DNA of 33,466 nucleotides, taken from Flavobacteriaceae bacterium (GTDB lineage: Bacteria; Bacteroidota; Bacteroidia; Flavobacteriales; Flavobacteriaceae). The notes under the pieces were generated by a model. It saw only the letters and a list, made by a program, of their open reading frames with translations. It did no database searches and was not told the origin of the DNA. A program made the translations under genes and the position numbers. Below, piece after piece: positions 16,956-25,603 of the stretch; position 1 is the stretch's first letter; every line of letters starts with the position of its first letter. The DNA is taken from contig JALQVG010000087.1 of assembly GCA_023260435.1 (NCBI GenBank), forward strand, positions 1-33,466. Direction: 5' to 3'.

Positions 16956-17923
16956 TGAACTACACAGATCTGTTGATTGTCGGAGCAGGACCCATTGGTA
17001 TATCATGTGCCCTGGCCGCCCAAAAAGCAGGTCTTTCCTATAGGGTCATTGAAAAAGGTTGCTTGACAAACTCCCTGTTTAATTATCCTCTAGACATGCA
17101 GTTTTTCTCCTCTTCAGAAAAGCTGGAACTCGAACAAATACCCTTTGTTTCTACATCGGTCAAACCCAGCCGCACAGAAGCCCTCGAATATTACCGCAGA
17201 GTTGCTAGCGCACATAAACTCCACATACAGCTTTACGAACGCGTTAATCAAATCATACCTTCGGATACAAACTTTAAGGTGATCACCGATCTAAACACCT
17301 ATAGTGCTAAATCGGTTGTTTTAGCTACTGGTTTTTTTGACATACCAGAAAACTTGGGTGTTCCCGGAGAATCGCTGAGTAAAGTGACTCATTATTTCCA
17401 TCAAGCCCACCCCTACTCTATGCAAAAAGTGGCGGTTGTGGGTGCCAGTAATTCAGCGATTGACGCCGCGCTGGCTTGTTATCGAAAAGGAGCAGAAGTT
17501 ACCTTAATAGTGCGTGGTCCTGAAATCGGAAAACGAGTAAAATACTGGGTAAGACCTGACATCATCAACAGAATTGAAGAAGGATCCATCAAAGCGCACT
17601 TTAATACCCAAATTAAAGCCATACATCCCAAATCTATCGAACTCATTCAGGGTGAGCGTACTTGGCAAGAAGATAATGAGTACGTGATCGCTATGACGGG
17701 TTACCGACCCGATCTTGATTTTCTGTCCAATTTGGGCATTCCTCTGGAAGGGGTGATGAAAAAGCCTGTACACGATTCAGCAACCATGATGACTCCCATT
17801 AAAGGATTGTATTTGGCAGGGGTCATTTGCGGTGGTTTGGAAACACATAAATGGTTTATCGAAAATTCCCGTACACACGGAAAACAAATAGTAACTCACA
17901 TCCTTGAAAACAACCAAGCGTAA
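16955..17923 (+). CDS. ypdA: YpdA-type NAD(P)H:disulfide oxidoreductase (putative bacillithiol disulfide reductase)
   Basis: A 322-residue flavoprotein with the N-terminal FAD Rossmann motif GAGPIG (10-15) and a second NAD(P)H-binding motif VVGASNSA near 160-167. Between them lies FFSSSEKLEL and later ATGFFDIPENLG. It lacks the CxxC of thioredoxin reductases. This matches YpdA, which in Firmicutes reduces bacillithiol disulfide; many Bacteroidota are also thought to use bacillithiol. The gene begins on the last base of rpe (TGATG), so they are translationally coupled. The following transporter gene starts inside its last 20 bases. No bshA/B/C genes lie in the window, so the substrate is inferred. 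Confidence 0.88.
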   Translation: MNYTDLLIVGAGPIGISCALAAQKAGLSYRVIEKGCLTNSLFNYPLDMQFFSSSEKLELEQIPFVSTSVKPSRTEALEYYRRVASAHKLHIQLYERVNQIIPSDTNFKVITDLNTYSAKSVVLATGFFDIPENLGVPGESLSKVTHYFHQAHPYSMQKVAVVGASNSAIDAALACYRKGAEVTLIVRGPEIGKRVKYWVRPDIINRIEEGSIKAHFNTQIKAIHPKSIELIQGERTWQEDNEYVIAMTGYRPDLDFLSNLGIPLEGVMKKPVHDSATMMTPIKGLYLAGVICGGLETHKWFIENSRTHGKQIVTHILENNQA

Positions 17924-19160
17924 AACCTGGGATCTCCTAAGGTCATTGGGACCTGGGATTCTTTTTGCCTCCATGGCTGTAGGCACTTCTCACCTAGTAC
18001 TATCTACAAAAGCGGGGGCGCAATTTGGCTGGTGGGCACTACTTCCTATCGCAGCGGCCAACTGGCTGAAATATCCATTTTTCGAATTCGGTATTCGGTA
18101 TACCCAAGTTACCGGCAAATCGCTCTTGCAAGGATATTTAGAAAAGGGCAAGGTGTATTTTAATGCCTATGCCTTGGTTACTTTGGTGAGTTCAATAACC
18201 ATACTATCAACCCTATATACCGTTACTGCAGGCTTGATGCTGCAGGTGATTCCTTCGTTGAATATACCGCTCCCCGCGATGGTTGGTCTGTTGTTGGCTT
18301 TAGTCGCCGCCGTCCTAAGTTATGGCCAATACCGCTGGTTAGAAAACAGCCTTAAAGCAGTAGTGACCCTGCTGGTAGCCGCCTTGTTAATCACCGTAAC
18401 CATGGCCTTATGGGAAGGTCCTGTACCTCAAGACCCCACTTGGGTTTTTCCAGAGGTAAGCGATACAGCTGCTGTATTATTTTGGATCAGTTTGATCGGA
18501 TGGATGCCCACAGCAGTAGAAGCTTCCAGCTGGGTAAGCATGTGGCGTCTGGCCAAAAACAAAAACGATGAACAAAATTTAACCCAGGCACTCAAAGAAT
18601 TTAAGTTTGGCTATTGGGTAACTGCGGTATTGGCTGTGCTCTTTTTAATGCTGGGGCTATACACTTTTTACGGAACTCAAGTAACCCTAAGCAACCAATC
18701 GGTAGCGTTTGCGGATCAGCTTATCGGGGTTTTTGCCCAACGCATGGGCGCATGGACCTACCCTATTGTTGCCTTGGCTGCCTTTGCCACAATGCTGAGC
18801 AGTTGTATTACAGCTCATGACGCATTGGGAAGAATCAGTGTCGATACCCTCCAAAAATGGAAGGTGATCCACGGCTCAGAAACACAACGCTATTTGGTGA
18901 TTTTGGTATGGGTATTGGCTCTGGCCAACGCCTGGGTTGTCTGGTATACTGGGGCTCAAATGGGGTGGTTGGTGGCTACCGCCACTACGGTATCCTTTGT
19001 ATTGGCCCCTGCGATTGGCTGGTTGAATTTCTGCTTGGTCACCAGTCCGGGGTTTGAGAAATCACAACAACCCAACCGCAAACTGATCATCCAAGCCTAC
19101 GCTGGTATGATCTTCCTGAGTCTGTTTGCCGGGTATTATTTTTGGTTGCTTTGGGCTTAA
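17904..19160 (+). CDS. Nramp-family transporter lacking canonical metal-binding motifs
   Basis: A 418-residue inner-membrane protein with about 11 hydrophobic segments. The opening SLGPGIL, then KAGAQFGWWALLPIAAANWLKY, places it in the Nramp/divalent metal transporter family. The two motifs that bind Mn2+/Fe2+ are absent: TM1 DPGN is replaced around AVGTSH (25-30), and TM6 MPH is replaced by MPTAVEAS (201-208). Substrate is therefore uncertain; Mg2+ or another solute is possible. The only start that keeps TM1 is TTG at 17904, inside the end of ypdA, suggesting translational coupling. It converges on fabD with the two stop codons overlapping by 2 bases (genes by 4). Confidence 0.8.
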   Translation: MKTTKRKTWDLLRSLGPGILFASMAVGTSHLVLSTKAGAQFGWWALLPIAAANWLKYPFFEFGIRYTQVTGKSLLQGYLEKGKVYFNAYALVTLVSSITILSTLYTVTAGLMLQVIPSLNIPLPAMVGLLLALVAAVLSYGQYRWLENSLKAVVTLLVAALLITVTMALWEGPVPQDPTWVFPEVSDTAAVLFWISLIGWMPTAVEASSWVSMWRLAKNKNDEQNLTQALKEFKFGYWVTAVLAVLFLMLGLYTFYGTQVTLSNQSVAFADQLIGVFAQRMGAWTYPIVALAAFATMLSSCITAHDALGRISVDTLQKWKVIHGSETQRYLVILVWVLALANAWVVWYTGAQMGWLVATATTVSFVLAPAIGWLNFCLVTSPGFEKSQQPNRKLIIQAYAGMIFLSLFAGYYFWLLWA

Positions 19161-20038
19161 AGAACCGCAGATACTGCCTCCAATTCCGGAGTTATTTTTT
19201 TGACTAAGCCCTGTAGCACTTTCCCAGGTCCTACCTCTACAAATTCTGTGACACCCATCTGGGCCATAAACTGAACACTTTGTGTCCATTTTACCGGGGC
19301 AGTTAGTTGAGCTATTAGATTTTCTTTGATTTCCAACGGATCAGTTACTGCTTTAGCGTGTACATTTTGAACTACGGGACAAATGGGTTGGTGAAAAGTT
19401 GTTTGCGCTATAGCCTCTGCCAGTGCTGTGCGAGCAGGTTCCATGAGCGGAGAGTGAAATGCCCCCCCTACAGGAAGTAGAAGAGCTCTTTTAGCTCCAG
19501 CTGCTTTTAACGCTTCGCAGGCTTGTTCCACCGCCGCCAAAGCACCGGAGATCACCAGTTGTCCAGGACAATTATAATTGGCGGCCACCACAACTCCTGG
19601 GGTTTCTGCACAAACTTTTTCCACAAGTTCATCCGCTAATCCCAAAACAGCAGCCATGGTACCTTGAGTTAATTCACAAGCGCTTTGCATGGCCATTGCT
19701 CGAGCATATACTAAGCGTAAAGCATCTTCCATGGCGAGTGTTTTATTGGCCACTAAAGCGGAAAACTCACCCAACGAATGTCCTGCAACAACATCGGGTT
19801 TAAACTGATCTCCCAAAGAAGCAGCTAAAGCTACCGAGTGTAAAAAAATAGCTGGTTGGGTTACTTTAGTTTCTTTAAGATCTTCGGCTGATCCGTCAAA
19901 CATCAAGTCAGTAATGGAATATCCAAGGACGGTATCCGCTTGGAGCATCATCGATTGGGCAACAGGAGACTGATCAAATAAATCTCGGCCCATTCCTGGG
20001 AATTGGGCCCCTTGGCCTGGAAAAATATATGCTTTCAT
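19157..20038 (-). CDS. fabD: malonyl-CoA:ACP transacylase FabD
   Basis: FabD moves malonyl from CoA to acyl carrier protein, supplying the elongation unit of fatty-acid synthesis. The 293-residue product has the opening YIFPGQGAQFPGMG, the nucleophile elbow GHSLG (86-90, Ser88), the Arg-containing ARAMAMQ segment, and catalytic His195 in GGAFHSPLM. A longer open frame reaches 20134 but overlaps the upstream gene. MKAYIFPGQ at 20038 is the family start and lies 4 bp after the upstream stop. This makes fabD the second gene of a two-gene operon with a gamma-carbonic-anhydrase-like gene. Confidence 0.96.
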   Translation of the reverse strand: MKAYIFPGQGAQFPGMGRDLFDQSPVAQSMMLQADTVLGYSITDLMFDGSAEDLKETKVTQPAIFLHSVALAASLGDQFKPDVVAGHSLGEFSALVANKTLAMEDALRLVYARAMAMQSACELTQGTMAAVLGLADELVEKVCAETPGVVVAANYNCPGQLVISGALAAVEQACEALKAAGAKRALLLPVGGAFHSPLMEPARTALAEAIAQTTFHQPICPVVQNVHAKAVTDPLEIKENLIAQLTAPVKWTQSVQFMAQMGVTEFVEVGPGKVLQGLVKKITPELEAVSAVL

Positions 20039-20042
20039 AGGT

Positions 20043-20570
20043 TTATTTTGGCTTATGGGACGCTGGGTACCAAGTGGCGTAATGAATATAATTTTGAGCA
20101 ATTCTGAGGACCTCACCTTGAGTAAGCTCCTCACTGATATCTTTTATTTTAACCGCCGGAACTCCGGCAAAAATACTGCCAGAAGGCACATGGGTTCCCT
20201 TGGTAAGCACTGCTCCAGCAGCGATAATGCTGTTGGACTCTACCACACAACCATCCATCACGATACTCCCCATACCGATCAAAACACGATCGTGAATGAT
20301 ACATCCGTGCACCAAAGCGTTGTGGCCAATAGACACGTCATCCCCTATTTCAGTGGGATGTGTTTTATACGTGCAATGAACGACTGCGCCATCTTGAACA
20401 TTGACCCGATTTCCTAGTCGAATGTAATTAACATCAGCACGAATCACTGCGTTGTACCAAACACTGCATTGATCACCCATCACCAGGTCACCCACCAAAA
20501 CTGCATTGGGGGCAATCAAGCAATCTGAGCCCCACTGGGGTGAAATACCGTGTATTGAAATCGGTTCCAT
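20043..20570 (-). CDS. gamma-carbonic anhydrase family protein (hexapeptide repeat)
   Basis: A 175-residue left-handed beta-helix protein built of hexapeptide repeats, for example IAPNAVLVGDLVMGDQ and SNSIIAAGAVLTKG. Three histidines at the positions of the gamma-CA metal site are present: His65 (VVHC), His83 (IGHN) and His88 (LVHG). An Arg-Asp pair (RADVNYI) and Gln59-Asp60 follow the YrdA/PaaY/Cam-like pattern. Some members of this group are proven carbonic anhydrases and others lack activity, so activity is not assured. It lies 4 bp upstream of fabD; a link to CO2 supply for carboxylation is speculation. Confidence 0.88.
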   Translation of the reverse strand: MEPISIHGISPQWGSDCLIAPNAVLVGDLVMGDQCSVWYNAVIRADVNYIRLGNRVNVQDGAVVHCTYKTHPTEIGDDVSIGHNALVHGCIIHDRVLIGMGSIVMDGCVVESNSIIAAGAVLTKGTHVPSGSIFAGVPAVKIKDISEELTQGEVLRIAQNYIHYATWYPASHKPK

Positions 20571-20584
20571 CGACTAATTTGAGA

Positions 20585-20592
20585 CAAATATA
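20585..20592 (-). promoter_or_regulatory. putative -7 box for the gamma-CA/fabD operon
   Basis: Minus strand reads TATATTTG, matching TAnnTTTG, 14 bp before the start at 20570. It forms part of a divergent promoter region shared with the NifU-like gene. Confidence 0.5.
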
Positions 20593-20643
20593 ATTTAATC
20601 CAAGTAAATTAAACATCTTCTGGGGATATACGCACTGTCTTCG

Positions 20644-20651
20644 TATTTTTG
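20644..20651 (+). promoter_or_regulatory. putative -7 box for the NifU-like gene
   Basis: TATTTTTG matches TAnnTTTG and ends 15 bp before the ATG at 20667. The TTG at 20661, which would extend the protein by two residues, would sit almost at the transcription start. Confidence 0.45.
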
Positions 20652-20666
20652 TAAAAATGATTGTAT

Positions 20667-21533
20667 ATGAGTGCTTACAAAATCACCGCAATACCTACAA
20701 AACACCCTGAAATACTAAAGTTCGATTCCAATGGACTGGTTTCTCCACATAAAAATTATGAGTTTCAATCCATTCAAGAAGCTGAAGTATCCCCGCTAGC
20801 ACAGCAACTGTTTATGCTGCCGTTTGTCAAAGCCGTTTATTTATCAAGCCACTTTATCGGTATTCACAAATCTGATATTGTAGGCTGGGAGGATGTTCAG
20901 GATGAGCTCATTCAGGTACTAGAAGACTACTTAAATAGTGGTGCCCCTGTGGTTTCCCAACAGGACCCCATCAGTCAAGCGTATACCTTGTATATCGAGA
21001 CCACTCCTAATCCAGAGGTATTAAAGTTTGCCGCCAATAAAAACATTACTGCCCAAACAGTGGAATACAAAAACGAAGCTCAGGCTGAGCGATCCCCGCT
21101 CGCCCTCAAACTGTTCTCGTTGAGCTATGTTCAAGAGGTATTTATCGATCAAAATTATGTTTCTATCACCAAAACTCGGGCCCAAGATTGGGAGTCTGTA
21201 AAAACCGAAGTCAAACAACTCATCCTTGATTTCTTGTCCAGCGGAACACCTGCTGTCTTACCTGTGGAAAAAAACAACGCCCAAACACAAGATCCCATAA
21301 GTCTTCAAATCATTTCCATCATAGATGAATACATCAAGCCTGCAGTGGCCGGTGATGGTGGAAACATCTTATTTGAATCCTATGATCCTGAATCAAAAGT
21401 TGTGTCTGTGCTACTTCAAGGGGCCTGCAGCGGTTGCCCTTCCTCTACGTTCACCCTTAAAAACGGTATAGAAAGCATGTTGCAAAATATGATGCCAGGA
21501 AAAGTAAATGAAGTGATTGCCACCAATGCTTAA
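20667..21533 (+). CDS. NifU-family Fe-S scaffold/carrier with two Nfu_N domains
   Basis: A 288-residue protein of the NfuA type that carries and delivers [4Fe-4S] clusters. It contains two tandem Nfu_N-like domains (about 1-90 and 110-205). Each has the pattern TPNPEVLKF-like (KHPEILKF in the first, TTPNPEVLKFA in the second), a SPLA block and a buried aromatic turn before a WEDV/WESV segment. The C-terminal NifU domain (about 215-288) has the cluster-binding CSGC at 254-257. The duplicated N-terminal domain is common in Flavobacteriia, less so elsewhere. The MscS gene starts 4 bp after its stop. Confidence 0.9.
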   Translation: MSAYKITAIPTKHPEILKFDSNGLVSPHKNYEFQSIQEAEVSPLAQQLFMLPFVKAVYLSSHFIGIHKSDIVGWEDVQDELIQVLEDYLNSGAPVVSQQDPISQAYTLYIETTPNPEVLKFAANKNITAQTVEYKNEAQAERSPLALKLFSLSYVQEVFIDQNYVSITKTRAQDWESVKTEVKQLILDFLSSGTPAVLPVEKNNAQTQDPISLQIISIIDEYIKPAVAGDGGNILFESYDPESKVVSVLLQGACSGCPSSTFTLKNGIESMLQNMMPGKVNEVIATNA

Positions 21534-21537
21534 GACC

Positions 21538-22392
21538 ATGAATCAAAAAATTAATCAAATCAAAGAATACGTCCCAGTTAACGAGGTAAAGGATTATTGG
21601 GATCATTTGCTGGAAATCGTTACCGGTATCATGCCGAACATCATCTATGCTACCCTCATATTATTGGTGGGTATGTGGGTGGTGCGTATCATCAACCGTA
21701 TGGTACATCGATTTTTTGAAAAAAAGGACTATGACCTTACGCTGGAATCCTTTTTACAAAGTTTTATCAATATAGCCCTAAAAGCCATTCTATTTGTGCT
21801 GGTGATTACGCAGTTAGGGGTAAAATCATCCTCGCTGGTGGCTGTAGTAGGTGCCGCTGGTTTAGCTGTTGGTCTAGCGCTTCAAGGATCTCTGGCCAAT
21901 TTTGCCGGAGGAGTGCTTATTTTAGTGTTTAAACCATTTCGGGTGGGTGATTTCATTGAAGCACAGGGCATCAGTGGAACCGTCAGTGAGATCAGTATTT
22001 TTACCACAAAAATCAACACTTTTGCCAACCTTACTGCTGTCATACCCAATGGCGACCTATCCAACCACACCATCATCAACTACAATACTGAACCCACTAG
22101 AAGGGATAATATTGTTTTTGGTATCGGCTATTCTTCAGACATCAAAAAGGCCAAAGACTTATTGCTCGAAATATGCGCCAATGATGCAGATGTTTTAAAA
22201 GAACCCGAGCCTGTCGTAGTTGTCCAAAACCTAGGAGACAGCGCTGTGGAACTCAGTTTGCGCTATTGGGCGCACAATGAGGTCTTTTGGGATGCGCACT
22301 TTAGAATTATTGAATCGGCCAAACTAGCCTTTGACAAAAATGGGATTGAAATACCTTTCCCACAAAGAGTGGTTCACCAGATTAAATCATAA
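21538..22392 (+). CDS. small-conductance mechanosensitive channel (MscS family)
   Basis: A 284-residue inner-membrane channel that opens on membrane tension to release solutes during hypo-osmotic shock. Hydrophobic helices lie near 30-55, 75-100 and 105-135. The third is the pore-lining helix with the Gly/Ala-rich packing VGAAGLAVGLALQGSLANFAGG. The beta domain follows with FRVGDFIE, then IPNGDLSN and the C-terminal cytoplasmic vestibule. Starts at 21526 (inside the NifU gene) and 21538 are possible; 21538 gives the usual short N-terminus. The gene ends at a bidirectional terminator. Confidence 0.93.
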   Translation: MNQKINQIKEYVPVNEVKDYWDHLLEIVTGIMPNIIYATLILLVGMWVVRIINRMVHRFFEKKDYDLTLESFLQSFINIALKAILFVLVITQLGVKSSSLVAVVGAAGLAVGLALQGSLANFAGGVLILVFKPFRVGDFIEAQGISGTVSEISIFTTKINTFANLTAVIPNGDLSNHTIINYNTEPTRRDNIVFGIGYSSDIKKAKDLLLEICANDADVLKEPEPVVVVQNLGDSAVELSLRYWAHNEVFWDAHFRIIESAKLAFDKNGIEIPFPQRVVHQIKS

Positions 22393-22425
22393 AAAAAATC
22401 CTGAGCAGTGCTCAGGATTTTTTTT
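22391..22425. terminator. bidirectional intrinsic terminator
   Basis: A 10-bp perfect stem AATCCTGAGC/GCTCAGGATT (22397-22406, 22410-22419) with an AGT loop is flanked by A8 and T8. It serves the MscS gene (+) and the export operon ending in tsaB (-). The tsaB stop codon (22412-22414) lies within the stem. Confidence 0.92.
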
Positions 22426-23086
22426 GAGGTTTGTTAGCAATAAAATCTTTAAGGTAACTCGGCTCGAAATAGGCGACGTCTTCAAACAGACCAGCTTCAA
22501 ACGACCTCCATACCTGCTCGGCCATTTGCGCTGCATGAGGCCAAACGGATGCGTAATATTCAGCACCCAAAACAGGATCAATTTCTTTGCATTTATCTGC
22601 TCCAGACCCTACAAAAAGCAGGTTTTCTTCCAAAAAAATAGACTTCTGGAAGTAACCTGGAACAATCACTTGTGGCTGAGGATCCATCAAAGCACTTCCT
22701 TGGGAGTCATAGATACCGAGGTAAACCTCATCCCTACGCGCATCCAAGACAGACACTGTCCGCATTTCAGGTTGCAAATACTGTTGAGCTAAAACAGCTA
22801 GGGTATCCATAGAAATCAGGGGGATCTGTAGGGCAAAGCACAATCCTTTAGCTGCAGAAACGCCAATACGCAGACCTGTATAAGATCCAGGTCCTCTGCT
22901 GACCCCTACGGCCAAAAGGTCTTGAGGCCGTATACCTTGTTGATCCAATAATTGAGCTATGAGTACATGCAACACTTCAGCGTGGGCATATTGTGCCTCA
23001 TTCACCGACAAGGAAGAAACACAAATGCCCTGTTGGGATAATCCAACAGAGCATTGGGTGGTTGATGTCTCAATCAAAAGAATCAT
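22412..23086 (-). CDS. tsaB: tRNA threonylcarbamoyladenosine biosynthesis protein TsaB
   Basis: TsaB is an ASKHA-fold partner of TsaD needed for the t6A37 modification of ANN-decoding tRNAs. The 224-residue product begins ILLIETSTTQCSVGL and has HAEVLHVLI and the signature VSRGPGSYTGLRIGVSAAKGL near 62-82. The C-terminal part is short and variable as usual. It begins 2 bp after the outer-membrane factor gene's stop, so it is probably translated from the export operon transcript. That is an unusual partner for an essential tRNA gene. Its last codons lie in the terminator. Confidence 0.95.
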   Translation of the reverse strand: MILLIETSTTQCSVGLSQQGICVSSLSVNEAQYAHAEVLHVLIAQLLDQQGIRPQDLLAVGVSRGPGSYTGLRIGVSAAKGLCFALQIPLISMDTLAVLAQQYLQPEMRTVSVLDARRDEVYLGIYDSQGSALMDPQPQVIVPGYFQKSIFLEENLLFVGSGADKCKEIDPVLGAEYYASVWPHAAQMAEQVWRSFEAGLFEDVAYFEPSYLKDFIANKPQKKS

Positions 23087-23088
23087 AC

Positions 23089-24426
23089 CTAGGCCTCTAA
23101 TCGAATACCAAAAAAGTATTCCAATACTTTTAGACGAAAGATATAATTGTACTTAGACTGAATCATGGAAGCTTGAGCAGCGTCCAACCTGGATTGAGCT
23201 TGACTATACTCAAAAGCATTCATCATACCCACTTCAAATCGTTCTCTGGCATAACGCAAAGATAGCGTTCTAGCTTCAAGCGTTTTTAAGGATGCTTGGT
23301 ACGCGTTAAAGGTTCCTTCAACATCTGCGTATGCTTGGTTGACATTGGCTTCTAAATCAAGTGTTTGCTGGGCATATTGAAGCTGACTGCGCTCCAATTG
23401 AATCTTAGATCTTTTAATGGCGTTGTTCAATGAATTACCGTTAAATATGGGGATATTCATTTGCGCACCGTAGGAAATACCATCATTGGTCCATAATTGC
23501 TCTTGAAAACCAATTAATTGGCCTGTTAGGCGATCGTAGTTTTGATCAGAATAACGGGTATTGTAATTAACAAACATTCCCAGTGTAGGATATTTGGCCC
23601 CTTTGGCAATCTGTAGGTCCTTTTTGGCGATATCGACATTGGTTTCTGCCAACTTGATGTCGCCTCTAAATGACATCGCTTTTTCAAAAATCACTTTAGG
23701 ATCGTTGTTGGCTATGTCACTGACCGGAAGAGGAATATCCCCATCTACAACGTCAAAGTTGACGTAATCTCTGATCTGTAGTAGTTGAGCCAAAGTAATT
23801 CGCCCCATAATCACTCTGTTTTGTGTCTCCACAAGCTGTTGTTGCTGACCTGCCAAAGTAGCTTCCAATTCAACTACATCTCCCTGTGGGATCACTCCAG
23901 AAGATTGAAGTACCGTAGCGCGTTCCAAATCCTTCTGAGTCACTGTTTTTTGGGCCTCTATGGTCTTTAATGTTTCCTTGGCGGAAACCACTTGTAAATA
24001 AGCGTTGACAATGTTCAAACGGATGTTGTCCTTTAAATTGTCAAGATTATAGGTCGCTGCTAAACGGGACATTTCAGCCCTTTGCAATCGATATACATTG
24101 CGCAATCCATCAAAGACTGTCAATGATGAACCTAAGTTACCCGATCCAGAAAAAATGGTGCTGGATACCAACGTATTGGTGGTAGGATCTAGGGCTAAAC
24201 CCGTGTTTCCAGAAGCACTCATAGAACCGCTTAAATTGGGTAATAAACGCCCTATAGCATCCGACTTTTCGATCAAACTCTGCTCGTAATCCAATTCAAA
24301 CTGAGCGATGCTTAAATTGTTTTTTTCTGCATAGGCAATGCACTCTTGTAAAGACCATTTCTTTACTTGAGCCTGAACCGTGGTAAGCGCACATACCAGA
24401 ACAAAAAGTAGTTGGAATTTTTTCAT
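23089..24426 (-). CDS. TolC-family outer membrane efflux protein
   Basis: A 445-residue outer-membrane factor. From the start at 24426 there is a signal peptide, MKKFQLLFVLVCALTTVQAQ, followed by the WSLQECIAYAEKNNLSI opening typical of Bacteroidota TolC proteins. Two OEP repeats follow (about 25-215 and 235-440) with long heptad-rich helices, including the FDGLRN and IPIFNGN turns before the barrel strands. It would trimerise into the exit duct of the tripartite exporter encoded upstream. The open frame extends to 24441, touching the adaptor stop; the start at 24426 gives a clean signal peptide. Confidence 0.93.
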   Translation of the reverse strand: MKKFQLLFVLVCALTTVQAQVKKWSLQECIAYAEKNNLSIAQFELDYEQSLIEKSDAIGRLLPNLSGSMSASGNTGLALDPTTNTLVSSTIFSGSGNLGSSLTVFDGLRNVYRLQRAEMSRLAATYNLDNLKDNIRLNIVNAYLQVVSAKETLKTIEAQKTVTQKDLERATVLQSSGVIPQGDVVELEATLAGQQQQLVETQNRVIMGRITLAQLLQIRDYVNFDVVDGDIPLPVSDIANNDPKVIFEKAMSFRGDIKLAETNVDIAKKDLQIAKGAKYPTLGMFVNYNTRYSDQNYDRLTGQLIGFQEQLWTNDGISYGAQMNIPIFNGNSLNNAIKRSKIQLERSQLQYAQQTLDLEANVNQAYADVEGTFNAYQASLKTLEARTLSLRYARERFEVGMMNAFEYSQAQSRLDAAQASMIQSKYNYIFRLKVLEYFFGIRLEA

Positions 24427-24440
24427 GTTATATCGCATCA

Positions 24441-25577
24441 CTAGTTGTCTGTTTTCTCTTCTTCAGCCTCATCACCTTTTTTGATAGGCTCTGTCTTGTT
24501 CCAAACCTTAACCTTGTCTTCAGCAGTTACCCCGGAAATAATTTCTACGTTGATCCCATCAGATATCCCGATCTCAATATCTCTGCGTTCAAATTTCTGA
24601 TCACCGATTAAAACTTCCACATAAGGTTTATCCGTTTTGCGATCGAATTGCAACACTGCCTCAGGAAGTGATAAAACATCTACTTTTCGTTCGGTGACCA
24701 AAGTAGCGTTAGCTGAATACCCAGCGCGCACCAAAACATCTTCTTTGATGATGACGTCACCCTCGATCTTGAACTGAACGGCACCTTGTTCTTCAATCCC
24801 TTTGGGAGAAACAAATCTAAGGGTTGCATCCAACGTGGTTTTCTCCATGGCCCCTAGACTAATCGAAAGAGGCATGCCAATGGATAATTTATTCACTTCG
24901 CCTTCATCTACTTTACCTTCAAAAATCATCAGTGTCAAATCAGCAATCGTGGCGATGGTTGTACCTGCGTTAAAGTTGTTAGAAAGGATGACTTGGTCCC
25001 CTTCCTTGACGGGAATTTCCAATATAGTCCCGCTTACTGTTGCGCGAATATTGGTGTTTGAAGTAGCTGAACCACCAGCAGAACCTAACTTGATGATCTC
25101 ATAATCCGATTTGGCATTTTCCAAATCCAAGCGCGCTTGATCAAAACGCAATTTTTGGGTGTTAAATTCCTGAGAGGAAATGACTTGTTTTTCAAACAGT
25201 TGTTTGTTGCGCGAAAACTCTATTTGCGCATTGGCAAAAGCTACTTCACTTGACTTAACACGCATACTAGCCTGGTTCATAGCTTGTTCATTAGGAACTA
25301 CCTTGACCTTAGCAATTAAATCCCCAGCTTTAACCTTTTCCCCTTCTTTCAAATAAATCCGATCGATAATACCTGAGATCTGCGGCTTAATTTCTACTTC
25401 AACTTCAGGAACTACCTTACCTGTGGCGACTGTTTTTGTCTCAATAGTTTGAGGTGCTGGAGTTATCGTCTCGTAAATCACAGAGGATTTACTGTTGGAC
25501 TTAATAAAAAATGCGGCAGCCCAAAGAATGCCGATCACTCCTAGGGATATTCCCGCGTACTTTACTACTTTTTTCAT
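24441..25577 (-). CDS. MacA-like periplasmic adaptor (membrane fusion protein)
   Basis: A 378-residue HlyD/MacA-type adaptor that links the ABC permeases to the TolC-like duct. An N-terminal signal-anchor helix (about 7-26) has no lipobox Cys. The split biotinyl-lipoyl domain shows VVPEVEVEIKPQISGII and LKEGEKVKAGDLIAKV before the coiled-coil hairpin (about 98-165) and ATVSGTILEIPVKEGDQV after it. Beta-barrel and membrane-proximal domains follow. A Lys/Glu-rich tail ends the protein. It is placed between the second permease (26 bp upstream) and the outer-membrane factor, in the same operon. Confidence 0.93.
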   Translation of the reverse strand: MKKVVKYAGISLGVIGILWAAAFFIKSNSKSSVIYETITPAPQTIETKTVATGKVVPEVEVEIKPQISGIIDRIYLKEGEKVKAGDLIAKVKVVPNEQAMNQASMRVKSSEVAFANAQIEFSRNKQLFEKQVISSQEFNTQKLRFDQARLDLENAKSDYEIIKLGSAGGSATSNTNIRATVSGTILEIPVKEGDQVILSNNFNAGTTIATIADLTLMIFEGKVDEGEVNKLSIGMPLSISLGAMEKTTLDATLRFVSPKGIEEQGAVQFKIEGDVIIKEDVLVRAGYSANATLVTERKVDVLSLPEAVLQFDRKTDKPYVEVLIGDQKFERRDIEIGISDGINVEIISGVTAEDKVKVWNKTEPIKKGDEAEEEKTDN

Positions 25578-25603
25578 GGATTCAGGTTTGTTACTGTATT
25601 AAA

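Noticed and set aside
20039-20134. Longer fabD start
   Set aside because: The extension lies inside the gamma-CA gene; the conserved YIFPGQG opening begins at 20038.
22331-22792. 153-codon plus-strand open frame opposite tsaB
   Set aside because: It overlaps the end of the MscS gene, the terminator and the strongly conserved tsaB on the other strand. Its composition shows no recognisable domain.
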